Counted from the stretch's first letter, positions 33,653 to 43,211 are shown. The stretch is 64,000 nucleotides of DNA from Verrucomicrobiia bacterium (GCA_026414565.1 JAOAIT010000029.1:38958-102957); one strand, 5' to 3'. The notes: generated from the sequence alone by a model not told the origin. Program-made: numbers and translations.

Positions 33653-34264
33653 ATGCGCACAAGAATGTTAATTGTCAGCTTCGGATTGATCGCGGCGCTG
33701 GGAGCCCTGCCGCTTCCGGCGCAGGATACTACCCTGGCCACGCTGCTGGCCGAGCGCCAGGAGCTGGATGAAAAATACAAGTCGCTCGCCGCCGCCGTGC
33801 GGGCCTTGCAGGAAAATCAGGAGGTATTGCAGAAGAAGTTGGATGCCGCCCTGGCCGAGCTGCGCGCCCTGCAGGAACGCAGCAGCCGCACCCCCACCAA
33901 CTGGGCATCCACGGAAGATTTGCGCCGGCTGGCCGAGCGGCTGGTGGAGCTGGACAAGAGCCGCATCGCCGACAACAAGCTCGTCCTGGATAAAATCGCC
34001 GAGCTGGCCAAAACCTTGAAGGCCGCGCCGCCGGCCCCGGCTGCTCCTCCGGCCACTCCCACGCGCAAGCCCGCGCCGGCGAAGGAGGAAAAGGGCTACG
34101 AGTACGTGGTGCAATCCGGCGACACGCTCACCCGCATCATTAAGGAATACCGGGATGCCGGCATCAAAGTTTCGCAGAAGGCCATCGAGGAAGCCAACCC
34201 CGGCGTGGACTGGAACCGATTGAAAATCGGGCAGAAAATCTGGATCCCCGCGCCCGCAGAATAA
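33653..34264 (+). CDS. Secreted coiled-coil protein with C-terminal LysM domain
   Basis: 203 residues. Signal peptide (MLIVSFGLIAALGALPLPAQ), then about 100 residues of heptad-rich coiled coil (LLAERQELDEKYKSLAAAVR, VLQKKLDAALAELRALQER), a Pro/Ala linker, and a LysM domain from about residue 150: YEYVVQSGDTLTRIIKEYRD through NRLKIGQKIWIPAP. LysM binds peptidoglycan, so the protein should sit on the cell wall in the periplasm and project a coiled-coil arm. Function beyond anchoring is unknown. Confidence 0.88.
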   Translation: MRTRMLIVSFGLIAALGALPLPAQDTTLATLLAERQELDEKYKSLAAAVRALQENQEVLQKKLDAALAELRALQERSSRTPTNWASTEDLRRLAERLVELDKSRIADNKLVLDKIAELAKTLKAAPPAPAAPPATPTRKPAPAKEEKGYEYVVQSGDTLTRIIKEYRDAGIKVSQKAIEEANPGVDWNRLKIGQKIWIPAPAE

Positions 34265-34399
34265 GTTGCTGGCGCCCGGCCACGCTGCGGTTCAGGCAGC
34301 CCACTCTGCCAGTGGCCGTGATTCTCCAAACGGCGGGAAGCCCTGCGCCGTCATTCCCCCGTGCGCAGCACAGCCCGGAAAAACAGGCCGCCAGCCCAT

Positions 34400-34429
34400 A
34401 AAAAAAACCGCCGGATTGAACTCCGGCGG
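34400..34429 (-). terminator. Intrinsic terminator of the rplM-rpsI operon
   Basis: CCGCCGGA (34408-34415) pairs with TCCGGCGG (34422-34429), 6-nt loop, and on the minus strand the stem is followed by eight T (34407-34400). It is 27 bp past the rpsI stop. Confidence 0.92.
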
Positions 34430-34455
34430 GTGGTGTAAAAGGAGAATGCGAGCGC

Positions 34456-34869
34456 TTAGCGCTTGGAGTACTGGAAGCGTTTGCGCGCCCCCGGCTGGCC
34501 GTATTTCTTGCGCTCCTTCATGCGCGGGTCGCGGGTCAGCAGCCCCTCCTTCTTGAGGGTGGGCCGCAGGGTGGAGTCGAATTGCAACAAGGCCCGGCTG
34601 ATGCCGTGCCGGATGGCCCCCGCCTGCCCGGTCAGACCGCCGCCGGTGACATTGATGTAGAGGTCAAACTTCGTCAGGCTGTCGGTCACCACCAGCGGCC
34701 GGGTGGCATGGAGGCGCTGGTTTTCGGTGACGAAGTAGCTTTCAAAGGGGCGGTTGTTGACCAGGATTTTGCCCGATCCAACTGCCATGCGCACCCGGGC
34801 CACGCTCGTCTTGCGGCGGCCGGTGCCTTTGAACTCGATGGGCTTGGTTTCGCTAACGGTGGTGCTCAT
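34456..34869 (-). CDS. rpsI: 30S ribosomal protein S9
   Basis: 137 residues. [20 protein letters not shown] at the start, [20 protein letters not shown] in the middle, and the C-terminal [11 protein letters not shown] are universal S9 features; the final Lys-Arg touches the P-site tRNA. It follows rplM in the usual L13-S9 pair (36 bp gap) and is followed by a strong terminator. Nothing unusual. Confidence 0.98.
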   Translation of the reverse strand: MSTTVSETKPIEFKGTGRRKTSVARVRMAVGSGKILVNNRPFESYFVTENQRLHATRPLVVTDSLTKFDLYINVTGGGLTGQAGAIRHGISRALLQFDSTLRPTLKKEGLLTRDPRMKERKKYGQPGARKRFQYSKR

Positions 34870-34905
34870 GTTGCTTCAATGAAATAAAACAGCGGTCTCG
34901 AAAAA

Positions 34906-35340
34906 TCAGGCCTCCACCTTCAGGGGTTCGGGTTTCTGCGCGGCATGCGGATGTTGCGGCCCGCGATACACCTTCAACTTGGTCATCAACACGCGGCCCA
35001 GACGGTTCTTGGGCACCATGCCCTTGACGGCATGCTCGATGAGCTTCTCCGGGTGCCGCGCCCGCATCTCCGCCACCGTGCGGCGCTTCTCGCCCCCACG
35101 CCAGCCGGAGTAGGTCATGTACTGTTTCTGCGTCTCCTTCTTGCCGGTCACACGCACTTTTTCAGCGTTGATGACCACCACGAAGTCGCCCGTATCCAGG
35201 TGGGGAGTGAATACCGGCTTGTTCTTGCCGCGCAACAAATTCGCCACCTGGGCCGCCAGACGGCCCAAAACCTTGCCGTCGGCGTCCACCACGTGCCACT
35301 TGCGCTCGTTCAAATTCACTTTTGGCAAATATGTTTTCAT
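34906..35340 (-). CDS. rplM: 50S ribosomal protein L13
   Basis: 144 residues from ATG 35340 (MKTYLPK); a longer open frame upstream to 35406 lacks family similarity. Conserved L13 parts include [59 protein letters not shown] and the [12 protein letters not shown]-terminus. It is the first gene of the L13-S9 operon; the promoter must lie between 35341 and the divergent gene at 35618. Confidence 0.98.
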   Translation of the reverse strand: MKTYLPKVNLNERKWHVVDADGKVLGRLAAQVANLLRGKNKPVFTPHLDTGDFVVVINAEKVRVTGKKETQKQYMTYSGWRGGEKRRTVAEMRARHPEKLIEHAVKGMVPKNRLGRVLMTKLKVYRGPQHPHAAQKPEPLKVEA

Positions 35341-35617
35341 CGAAACACCCAATCCAAAGAGCGGGAAAACTACCAGACTCCCGCCATAAGTCAATACCCC
35401 CCACAAGATTTTTTTCGGTGGGCATGACCGCCGGCATCAGCCATCGGGACAATCGCAAAACCATGGCGGAAGGGGGGCAGTCTCCCGCCAGCGCCGGCCC
35501 CCGCCAGAGGCATGGGGGTAATCAAACCGGCTGGCTGCGGCGGGCTTTGCGGGCACGCCATCTCCCCCAAGGTTTGCGCTTGGGAACCAGCGGTGTCTGG
35601 GCTATGTTGGCCTCAAG

Positions 35618-36736
35618 ATGCATGCTCCCAGGCAAATCCGGTGGGCGGTGTGGCTCGGTCTCTGGCTGGGGCTGGCGGGCTTGAGCGAAAGTTTGCAGGC
35701 CTGCCAGACGCCCGTCTTCCGTTATGCCCTGGAGCGATGGAAACCTTCAGTGTACCCCGTGCTGATTTTCCATCGGGGGCCGTTGACATCGGAACAGAAT
35801 CAGGCTGTGGCGGCGCTGCGGCAGATCGGCGAAACCCAGAAACTGGCCAATCTCGCCCTGCGTTTGGTGGATGTATCCTCCCCCATGCCGGCCGGGGTGC
35901 AGACGGTATGGCAGGGCCAGTCCAATGCCCCCCTGCCCTGGGTGGTGGTGCGGTATCCAGATGCGGAACCGGAGGCTCCCAGCGCCTGGGCGGGCCCCCT
36001 CACTCCGACCAATCTGGCGCGGCTGGTGGATTCCCCCCTGCGCCGGGCTGTGGCCCGCGGGCTGGCCGGCGGACATGCCGCCGTCTGGATGCTATTGGAG
36101 TCCGGCAACCGGCAGGCCGATGAGCGCCTGGCTGGCTTGATGGAAACTGAATTAAAAAAAGCCCACCGCCGGCTGGAGCTGGCCGCCGATCCGGATGCGC
36201 CCGAAACCACCAACGCCACTTTGGAAATATCTTTCCAACTGGTGCGCTCGCCCCGGCAGGCGCCAGAAGAGGAAATATTTATCCAAACCATGCTGGCGGT
36301 GGAACCAGAGCTGGCCGCCCGCAAAACGCCCATTGTGGTGCCCGTTTTCGGACGGGGGCGCGCCCTGTGCGCACTGCCGGAGGCCCAAATCAACCCGGCG
36401 GTCATCCGTGAAATGATTGAATTTCTGACTGGGGCCTGCTCCTGTGAAGTCAAAGAGCTTAACCCCGGCCTGGACTTGTTGATGACGGCCAACTGGGAAG
36501 AAGTGGCCGGCAGTCAGCGATACAGCGAGCCGCCGCCCGCGCCCCTGCTGGGTTTGGGGGGACTGGTGGAAAAAACCAACCTTGCGTCAGCCGCCGTGCC
36601 AGCCGCCGCCAAGGCCCTGCCCGTGGAGGAGCAGCCGGGCACGCGCCGGATTATGCGCTTGGTGTATTATTTCGGGGCCGGTCTGGCGGGTTTGTTGATC
36701 CTGGCCACCTGGTGGCTGACACGTCGGACGGCCTAA
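35618..36736 (+). CDS. Secreted membrane-anchored protein of unknown function upstream of an ABC exporter
   Basis: 372 residues. A signal-type N-terminus (IRWAVWLGLWLGLAGLSESL) is followed by a Cys in LQACQTPVFRYALERWKPS, then a large domain with PVLIFHRGPLTSEQNQAVAA and an EIFIQTMLAVEPELAARKTP segment, and a late C-terminal helix (VYYFGAGLAGLLILATWWLT). The N-terminal half resembles thioredoxin-like or ABC-associated extracytoplasmic proteins in outline only. It is 17 bp upstream of a permease gene and an ATPase gene, so it is probably the accessory subunit of that exporter. No family recognised. Confidence 0.7.
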   Translation: MHAPRQIRWAVWLGLWLGLAGLSESLQACQTPVFRYALERWKPSVYPVLIFHRGPLTSEQNQAVAALRQIGETQKLANLALRLVDVSSPMPAGVQTVWQGQSNAPLPWVVVRYPDAEPEAPSAWAGPLTPTNLARLVDSPLRRAVARGLAGGHAAVWMLLESGNRQADERLAGLMETELKKAHRRLELAADPDAPETTNATLEISFQLVRSPRQAPEEEIFIQTMLAVEPELAARKTPIVVPVFGRGRALCALPEAQINPAVIREMIEFLTGACSCEVKELNPGLDLLMTANWEEVAGSQRYSEPPPAPLLGLGGLVEKTNLASAAVPAAAKALPVEEQPGTRRIMRLVYYFGAGLAGLLILATWWLTRRTA

Positions 36737-36753
36737 CCCTGGTTTGATGGACC

Positions 36754-38025
36754 ATGAACTGGGCACGATTAATCCTCCGCGAAATTACCTTTCGCAAACT
36801 CAACTTCGGCCTGGCGGTGTTGAGCGTGGCCGCCGCCGCCGGGTGTTTGGTGGCGCAACTGACCCTGCTGCGCCTGCACGATGTGCAGACCCAGCGGTTG
36901 CTGGCGGCGCGCGAGGCCGAAGTCAAACAAATGATGGCCCGCCTGCAGGATGATTACCGGAAGATCATGCTCAAACTGGGGTTTAACATCCTCATCCTGC
37001 CCGCCGGGGCCAGCCTCAACGATTTGCATAATGACGAGCAACCTCCACGCCTTATGCCCGAGGAATATGCCCACGTCCTGGCCAGCAACCGGGTGATGAC
37101 CATCAATCATGTCCTGCCGGCGCTCACCCAGAAGGTCAAATGGCCGGAGCGCCAGCGCAAAGTCATTTTGATGGGGGTGAAAGGGGAGGTGTTCATCCAA
37201 AGCCCCAACCAGAAACCCTTGTTGGAATCGGTGCCGCCGGGCCATGTGGTGGTGGGATACGAACTGCATCAAAGCCTTGGTTTGAAGACCGGCCAGAAAC
37301 TCACCTTCATGGGCCGCGAGTTCACCATCGCCAAACTCATGGAGGAAAAGGGCAACGCGGATGACATTACTCTCTGGATCAATCTCCACGAGGCCCAGCA
37401 ATTGTTGCAGATGCCCGGCCAGATCAACGCCATCCTGGCGCTCGAGTGCAACTGCGAGGCGGATCGTCTGGCGAAGATCCGCGCGGAAATAGGCTCGCTG
37501 CTGCCGGGCACCCGCGTCATTGAATTTGCCTCGCAGGCCATCACCCGCGCCGAGGCCCGCAACCGCGCCGCCGAGCAGGCCCTGGCCAGTCTTCAACACG
37601 AGAAAGAGGGCCGCGCCCGGCTGCGGGCCCAGCAGGAGGCTTTTGCGGCCTGGTTGATCCCGGTGGTGCTCACGGCGGCCGTGTTGTGGATTGCACTGCT
37701 GACCTGGTTGAATGTGCGGGATCGCCGGCCGGAGATTGGGCTGCTGCGGGCGCTGGGAGTCCGCGCCGGGCAGGTGCTGGGCGTATTTATTGGGCGGGCG
37801 GCGGTCTCGGGCCTGGCCGGCGCCGTGCTGGGTGTGGCGGCCGGGCTCTGGCTGGCCTGGCGCGGGGGAGCCACGCTGCCCCCGGAGGCGCTCAAACAAG
37901 TGGTGGACTGGGGGCTGCTGCTGGCGGTCCTGGCGGCCTCGCCCCTGCTGGCGGCGGCGGCGGCGTGGGTGCCGGCGCTCGTCGCCGCCCAACAAGATCC
38001 GGCGCACATCCTGCGCGAAGGTTGA
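36754..38025 (+). CDS. ABC transporter permease, FtsX/MacB-like
   Basis: 423 residues. N-terminal helix (NFGLAVLSVAAAAGCLVAQL), a periplasmic domain of about 270 residues resembling MacB_PCD (NILILPAGASLNDLHNDEQP; PPGHVVVGYELHQSLGLKTG), then three C-terminal helices with DRRPEIGLLRALGVRAGQVL, the FtsX-type coupling motif. Such permeases extract or move lipids, lipoproteins or small molecules without forming a normal channel. The ATPase starts 7 bp after its stop. Substrate unknown. Confidence 0.9.
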   Translation: MNWARLILREITFRKLNFGLAVLSVAAAAGCLVAQLTLLRLHDVQTQRLLAAREAEVKQMMARLQDDYRKIMLKLGFNILILPAGASLNDLHNDEQPPRLMPEEYAHVLASNRVMTINHVLPALTQKVKWPERQRKVILMGVKGEVFIQSPNQKPLLESVPPGHVVVGYELHQSLGLKTGQKLTFMGREFTIAKLMEEKGNADDITLWINLHEAQQLLQMPGQINAILALECNCEADRLAKIRAEIGSLLPGTRVIEFASQAITRAEARNRAAEQALASLQHEKEGRARLRAQQEAFAAWLIPVVLTAAVLWIALLTWLNVRDRRPEIGLLRALGVRAGQVLGVFIGRAAVSGLAGAVLGVAAGLWLAWRGGATLPPEALKQVVDWGLLLAVLAASPLLAAAAAWVPALVAAQQDPAHILREG

Positions 38026-38032
38026 TTTGAGC

Positions 38033-38692
38033 ATGTTGCGGCTGGAAAACATCTCCAAACACTACCGCACCGACCGCGGAGAAATCCGGGCGGTGCATCA
38101 GGTAACGTTGCACGTCCAGCCGGGGGAATTCGTGGCCGTGCGCGGCCCCAGTGGCTCCGGCAAAACCACCCTGCTTCTGGCTGCCGGTGGGTTGTTGCGG
38201 CCGGACGCAGGCACGGTGCAGGTCAACGGCACGGAGCCGTATGCCCTGTCGCCGGAGGCCCGCGCCCGTTTTCGGGCCGAAAAGATTGGCTTTGTATTTC
38301 AGCAATTTCATCTCCTGCCCTACCTCACGGTGCTGGAAAACGTTTTGGCCGCCGCCCTGCCCCGGCCACGGGCCGATGCGATGGATCGGGCAAAGTTTTT
38401 ACTGGAAAGCCTGGGCCTGTCCGCCCGTCTGGATCATCTGCCGGCCGCCCTGAGCACCGGAGAAAAACAACGGACGGCCCTGGCCCGGGCCTTGTTTCAT
38501 GCGCCGCCCCTGCTGCTGGCGGATGAGCCCACCGGAAACCTTGACGAGGCCAACGGAGCGAAAGTTCTGGAAGAGCTGGCCGCGCAGGCCAAACGCGGCG
38601 CCGCCGTCCTGCTCGTGACGCATGATCCACGGGCTGCCGCCTTCGCGCATCGTTGCCTGTTGATGGAGAACGGCGCATTGCGGGCGGCTTGA
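38033..38692 (+). CDS. ABC transporter ATP-binding protein, LolD/MacB-type
   Basis: 219 residues. Walker A GPSGSGKTT, Q-loop VFQQFHLLPYLTVLENV, Walker B LLLADEPTGNLDE and the H-loop LVTHDPRAAA are intact. The signature reads LSTGEKQRTALARAL; related LolD/MacB ATPases normally have LSGGE/Q, so Thr replaces the first Gly. That position can vary, and the protein is otherwise typical, so I expect it to be active. It pairs with the upstream permease and the anchored protein as a three-gene export unit. Confidence 0.93.
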   Translation: MLRLENISKHYRTDRGEIRAVHQVTLHVQPGEFVAVRGPSGSGKTTLLLAAGGLLRPDAGTVQVNGTEPYALSPEARARFRAEKIGFVFQQFHLLPYLTVLENVLAAALPRPRADAMDRAKFLLESLGLSARLDHLPAALSTGEKQRTALARALFHAPPLLLADEPTGNLDEANGAKVLEELAAQAKRGAAVLLVTHDPRAAAFAHRCLLMENGALRAA

Positions 38693-38821
38693 TTGCCCCT
38701 TTCCCCGCATCCCCCGGCCTGAGGCGGTATAAAGCGCAGTTGGGGTTGGTTTGCAACCCGCCCTCGACAGCGGCGCGAAACCGCATTATGCTGGGGGCCG
38801 AACTGTTAAAACAACACGTCT

Positions 38822-39340
38822 ATGCCTGGAAAACCGATGACCCCGGCGGTGGAGCAGGAATTGCAACGCCAGTTTAATTACGAACTCGGCGCCGCCCACG
38901 CCTACCTGGCCATGGCCTTGTGGTGCGAGCAGCAAAACTACCCCGGCTTTGCCGAATTTTTCTTCAAACAGGAGCAGGAGGAGCGGGAGCATGCCCGGCG
39001 CATCATGCGGCACTTGTTGGACCGCGACGTGCTGCCCGTGCTCGCCGAGGTCAAGGCCCCCCGCACTGGTTACGGCAATTTGCTGGAAGTGGCCAGCCAG
39101 GCGCAGGCCATGGAGCGGGCCAATTCCGCCGGCATCAATCAGGCGTATGAGGCCGCCCTTGCGGACAAGGATTATCCGGCGCAGGTCATGCTGCAGTGGT
39201 TCATCAATGAGCAGGTGGAAGAAGAGGCCTGGACCGATGCGATGGTGGATTTTGTGCAGAAGGCCACCTGCGCCGGCAGTCTGATGGATTTGGACCGGCA
39301 TCTGGAGAAGTACCTTGCATCCGGCGAGGAGGAGGAATAA
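38822..39340 (+). CDS. Ferritin (FtnA-like iron storage protein)
   Basis: 172 residues, the standard ferritin length. QFNYELGAAHAYLAMALWCE gives the first ferroxidase helix, FFFKQEQEEREHARRIMRHL the second with Glu and His ligands (EREH), and LQWFINEQVEEEAWTDAMVD the fourth. It should form a 24-subunit shell oxidising Fe2+ to a mineral core in the cytoplasm. ATG 38822; no operon partner except possibly the small RelE-like gene 27 bp downstream. Confidence 0.95.
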   Translation: MPGKPMTPAVEQELQRQFNYELGAAHAYLAMALWCEQQNYPGFAEFFFKQEQEEREHARRIMRHLLDRDVLPVLAEVKAPRTGYGNLLEVASQAQAMERANSAGINQAYEAALADKDYPAQVMLQWFINEQVEEEAWTDAMVDFVQKATCAGSLMDLDRHLEKYLASGEEEE

Positions 39341-39367
39341 CCGTTGCCCGCGACTTTTTGGGGAACC

Positions 39368-39745
39368 ATGATGCCCTTTCAAATCATCTTCAATCCCACC
39401 AGCGCCGCCGAGCTGACGCGCATGCCCAAGGAATTGCAGCTTTCCATCCTGGGCGAGTTTCGCGGTCTCCCCCACGAGGCCATGAGCACCGATCTGCACC
39501 GGTTTGGCAAGCTGCAGCGCGGGGGCCGCACCCTGTACCGATTCCGGATCGGCGACTACCGCATATACTTCGAGCGCCACGATCTGGGCATTCTGGTGCA
39601 TCGCATTCTCAACCGCCACTCGCTCAAGGACTTTTTCTTTCGCAACCCCACCCTGCCGGCGGGCGAAGATGAGGCGCTGGAACAGAATCCCAAGTTTTGG
39701 GAGCTGATCGAAGCCGCCCGGGCCGCCTCCCCCAAAAAAGGCTGA
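39368..39745 (+). CDS. RelE/ParE-superfamily toxin-like protein
   Basis: 125 residues from ATG 39368 (39371 is equally possible). FQIIFNPTSAAELTRMPKEL at the start and FGKLQRGGRTLYRFRIGDYR then IYFERHDLGILVHRILNRHS match RelE/ParE proteins, including the R-L-Y-R-F-R-I-G-D-Y-R-I strand and the terminal H-R-I-x-x-R-H. RelE types cleave mRNA on the ribosome; ParE types poison gyrase. No antitoxin-sized gene lies on either side (ferritin upstream, a large secreted protein downstream), and the tail after about residue 95 is longer than usual. It may be an orphan or a domesticated relative. Confidence 0.78.
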   Translation: MMPFQIIFNPTSAAELTRMPKELQLSILGEFRGLPHEAMSTDLHRFGKLQRGGRTLYRFRIGDYRIYFERHDLGILVHRILNRHSLKDFFFRNPTLPAGEDEALEQNPKFWELIEAARAASPKKG

Positions 39746-39824
39746 CGGCCTGTTTTTAGGGGTTGATTTCATGGGAAAAAGTGGCAGTTTATACTGCCAA
39801 CGCCCTGTATAATTGTTTTGTTTT

Positions 39825-40811
39825 ATGCAAGAAAAAGCCTCGCGTCGTGGTTTCATTCGCAAGTCCATGGCGGCCACCCTGATGGCGCCGCTGGCCTTTA
39901 GTTTCGAGGAGGCCAACCTTGCCGCCCAGGAGGCGCAGCCCGTCACGTCTCCGCCGGTTCCCGGCTCCAAGGCCACCTGCCCCACCGGCAAGATTGGCAA
40001 GGTGACCATGAGCCGCCTGATTTGCGGCGGCAATCTCATCAGCGGCTACGCCCACAGCCGCGATTTGATTTATGTTTCCAAACTGCTGAAGGCCTATTTC
40101 ACCCAGGAAAAAATCATGGAGACGTGGGCCATCTGCGAGGAGCACGGCGTCAACACCATGATTTTCAACCCGCACGATCCGAATGCGGTCAACACGTTGA
40201 AGGCCTACCGGCAGCGCGGCGGCAAGATTCAATATCTGGCCCAGCTTGATCCCAATCCCAACGATCTGACCCGCAACATCAAGGAGGCCGCCGATGCCGG
40301 GGCGGTGGGCGCGCTGTTGGTGGGGAATTATGGCGATGCCTGGACCCGCGAGAACAAGGTGGAGCTGATTGCCAAGTTTGTGGCCATCGTCAAGGACCAC
40401 GGCATGATCGCCGGGGTGGCCGGTCACGAGCTGCGCACCATCCAGGCCGTGGAAAAGGCGGGCATCGAGCCGGACTTCTACATGAAGACCCTCCACAGCG
40501 AGAACTACTGGTCCAAACGGCGGCCGGATCAAAACAAGGAAGTCATTGATAATTACTCGGTGGACAATTATTGGTGCCTCGATCCGGGCGCCGTCGTGCG
40601 TTACATGCAGGAAGTCAACCGGCCCTGGGTGGCCTACAAAGTGCTGGCCGCCGGCGCCATCCATCCGAATGTTGGCTTCAAATACGCCTTCGAAAGCGGC
40701 GCCGATTTCTGCGTGGTGGGCATGTTTGACTTCCAGGTGGCCGAAAATGTGGCCATCGCCAGCCGCGTCATCAAGGCCGCGCAAAACCGTGACCGCGCCT
40801 GGATGGCCTGA
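39825..40811 (+). CDS. Secreted aldo/keto reductase-like TIM-barrel protein
   Basis: 328 residues from ATG 39825. The N-terminus KASRRGFIRKSMAATLMAPL is a twin-arginine signal, so the folded protein is exported by Tat. The rest is a TIM barrel: KVTMSRLICGGNLISGYAHS, MIFNPHDPNAVNTLKAYRQR, KIQYLAQLDPNP, AGAVGALLVGNYGDAWTREN, ending VNRPWVAYKVLAAGAIHPNV with SGADFCVVGMFDFQV. The strand order resembles aldo/keto reductases, but the catalytic Tyr-Lys-His set is not obvious, so it may be a lyase or isomerase. Typical of secreted sugar metabolism in this phylum. Has its own terminator. Confidence 0.75.
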   Translation: MQEKASRRGFIRKSMAATLMAPLAFSFEEANLAAQEAQPVTSPPVPGSKATCPTGKIGKVTMSRLICGGNLISGYAHSRDLIYVSKLLKAYFTQEKIMETWAICEEHGVNTMIFNPHDPNAVNTLKAYRQRGGKIQYLAQLDPNPNDLTRNIKEAADAGAVGALLVGNYGDAWTRENKVELIAKFVAIVKDHGMIAGVAGHELRTIQAVEKAGIEPDFYMKTLHSENYWSKRRPDQNKEVIDNYSVDNYWCLDPGAVVRYMQEVNRPWVAYKVLAAGAIHPNVGFKYAFESGADFCVVGMFDFQVAENVAIASRVIKAAQNRDRAWMA

Positions 40812-40845
40812 GCAAGGCCTCGCGCACGAGCGAAGACTACTTGCC

Positions 40846-40876
40846 CCCCCGCAGGCCGCGCTTGCGGGGGTTTTTT
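40846..40876 (+). terminator. Intrinsic terminator
   Basis: CCCCCGCA (40846-40853) pairs with TGCGGGGG (40863-40870), followed by six T (40871-40876). It closes the gene ending at 40811. Confidence 0.88.
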
Positions 40877-41111
40877 ATGGGCATCCGATGAGGCGGCCCG
40901 CCATCGGTCACCCCCCTTGCCTCCTTTTTGCAAGTCCGGGAAGGCTGCCGCCGAAGGCCGGACGATTAAGCCGGGAATCTGGCACCTGCCCCCGCGAGCT
41001 TTCACTTCCCGGCCCTCAAACTTTTTCGCTCTGCAGACTGGTCTAGGCCGATAACTTGAGTTAAAACAGGGCAGCGTCCGCCGCAGGGCGGCGTAGAACT
41101 CACAGGCAATC

Positions 41112-43211
41112 ATGTTCAGAAAAACGTCTGGTTGGGCCCTGCTTCTGGCGACTGTGGCCCCTCTGCAGAGCGCCACCATCGTGGAAACTGACCTCTGCGT
41201 TTATGGCGGCACTTCGGCCGGCATCATCGCCGCCGTGCAGGCCAAGCGCCTGGGCCACTCCGTGGTTTTGGTTGAACCCGGCCGCTTTCTCGGCGGCCTC
41301 ACCACTGGCGGCCTGGGCGCCACCGACATTGGCAACAAAGCCGCCATCGGCGGCCTTTCCCGCGAGTTTTACCGCCGGGTGGCCAAACATTACGCCCAAC
41401 CCGCGGCCTGGAAGTATGAAACGGCCCGGGAATACTTCACCCGCCGGGGCAGCGGCCAGTCCCAAGCCTCGCAACTGGAGGGGCCGGACGCCACCATGTG
41501 GACTTTTGAACCCGGCGTGGCCCGGCAAATCTTCGAGGGTTTCATCAAGGAATACGAGATTCCCGTGTACCGCGAGCACAAACTCACCGCCGCCCGCAAA
41601 CAGGGGGCGCGGCTGGTGGAAATGGAAACCGATCGCGGGGTCATCTTCCGCGCCCGCCAGTTTATTGACTGCACCTACGAAGGCGACTTGATGGCCAAAG
41701 CCGGCGTGGCCTATACGGTGGGCCGCGAAGCCAATGCCCTCTACGGCGAAACGCTGAACGGCATTCGTGCGCAAACCCCCAAACATCAATTCCTGGTGCC
41801 GGTGGATCCTTACATCAAGCCCGGCGATCCTTCCAGCGGTCTGCTTCCCTTCATTCAACCGGGTGACGGTGGCCGGCCCGGCGAGGGCGATCACCGCGTG
41901 CAAGCGTATAATTACCGCCTCTGCTTCACCACCAACGCCGCCAACCGCAAGCCGGTTGAGCCGCCGCCCAATTACGACCCGGCCCAGTACGAACTGCTTG
42001 GCCGTTATCTCGAAGCCCTGGTGGCCGCCGGGCACAAGCCCACCCTGAGCCAGTTTTGGAATCCCATTTGGATGCCCAACCAGAAGACGGACATCAACAA
42101 CAACGGCGGTTTTTCCACGGACTTTATTGGGATGAATTACGATTACCCGGAGGCTGATTATGCCACCCGCGAAAAAATTGCCCGGGCGCACGAGCATTAC
42201 ATCCGCGGATTTCTCACCTTCCTGGCCACCAGCCCGCGCGTGCCGGAAAACATGCGCCGCGAAATGCAGCAATGGGGGATGGCCGCCGATGAGTTCCCCG
42301 AGACCGGCGGCTGGCCGCAGGCCCTTTACGTGCGCGAGGCCCGGCGCATGGTGGGCGCGTATGTTATGACCGAGAAGAATTGCCGCTACCAGGAGACCGC
42401 CACCGACTCCGTCGGCCTCGCCGCGTACAACATGGATTCGCACAACTGCCAGCGCATCGTGAAAAATGGCCGGGTGGAGAATGAGGGCGACGTGCAGGTG
42501 CCCCCCATGAAACCGTATCCCATCAGCTACCGCGCCCTCACCCCCAGGGCGGAGCAGTGCGAGAACCTGTTGGTGCCCGTGTGCCTGTCCGCCTCGCATA
42601 TTGCCTACGGCTCGATTCGCATGGAGCCTGTCTTCATGATCCTGGCCCAAAGCGCGGCCACCGCCGCCGCTCTGGCTTTGCAAAATAATGTGCCCGTGCA
42701 AAAAGTGGATTATGCCGCTCTCCGTCAGCGGCTCCTGGCCGACGGCCAGATTCTCGCATGGAATGCCACCGCCGCCGGGGTGGAGTTCAAAAAACTTCCC
42801 GGCCTCACGGTGGATGATACTGAAGCGGAACAAGCCGGTTTCTGGCAGCTTTCCTCCCTGGTCACCGCCCGGCTATTGGGCACCGGCTACGTGCACGATA
42901 ACAATGAGAACAAGGGAGCAAGCACCATCACCTACAAACCGGAGATTCCCCAGGCCGGCGAGTACGAGATCATTCTTCTCTCCCCGCCGCACAGCAATCG
43001 CGCCACGGCTGTGCCGGTTACCGTCAACATCGCCGGCGAGGCCCAGACTTTCAAAGTCAACCAGCGCGATTTTGCCTCGCAAGGATTCATTTCTTTAGGC
43101 AAATTTACCCTGCCCGCGGGCAAGAGCGTGATCGTCACCGTCTCCAATCAGGGCACCGACGGCTACGTGGTGGCCGACGGGCTGCAGCTCAAACCGGTAA
43201 CAAAAGACTAA
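41112..43211 (+). CDS. Secreted FAD-dependent oxidoreductase (xanthan-lyase-associated type)
   Basis: 699 residues. A signal peptide (WALLLATVAPLQSA) precedes TDLCVYGGTSAGIIAAVQAK and VVLVEPGRFLGGLTTGGLGA, the Rossmann-type FAD-binding start of the FAD-dependent oxidoreductase family often labelled xanthan lyase in Verrucomicrobiota, Planctomycetota and Bacteroidota. RQFIDCTYEGDLMAKAGVAY is a second FAD-domain signature and ENLLVPVCLSASHIAYGSIR the third. The last 140 residues form a beta-sandwich resembling a carbohydrate-binding module (EIPQAGEYEIILLSPPHSNR). The natural substrate is not known; polysaccharide-related oxidation is likely. The gap upstream (about 300 bp from 40812) holds the terminator above and nothing else I can name. 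Confidence 0.87.
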   Translation: MFRKTSGWALLLATVAPLQSATIVETDLCVYGGTSAGIIAAVQAKRLGHSVVLVEPGRFLGGLTTGGLGATDIGNKAAIGGLSREFYRRVAKHYAQPAAWKYETAREYFTRRGSGQSQASQLEGPDATMWTFEPGVARQIFEGFIKEYEIPVYREHKLTAARKQGARLVEMETDRGVIFRARQFIDCTYEGDLMAKAGVAYTVGREANALYGETLNGIRAQTPKHQFLVPVDPYIKPGDPSSGLLPFIQPGDGGRPGEGDHRVQAYNYRLCFTTNAANRKPVEPPPNYDPAQYELLGRYLEALVAAGHKPTLSQFWNPIWMPNQKTDINNNGGFSTDFIGMNYDYPEADYATREKIARAHEHYIRGFLTFLATSPRVPENMRREMQQWGMAADEFPETGGWPQALYVREARRMVGAYVMTEKNCRYQETATDSVGLAAYNMDSHNCQRIVKNGRVENEGDVQVPPMKPYPISYRALTPRAEQCENLLVPVCLSASHIAYGSIRMEPVFMILAQSAATAAALALQNNVPVQKVDYAALRQRLLADGQILAWNATAAGVEFKKLPGLTVDDTEAEQAGFWQLSSLVTARLLGTGYVHDNNENKGASTITYKPEIPQAGEYEIILLSPPHSNRATAVPVTVNIAGEAQTFKVNQRDFASQGFISLGKFTLPAGKSVIVTVSNQGTDGYVVADGLQLKPVTKD

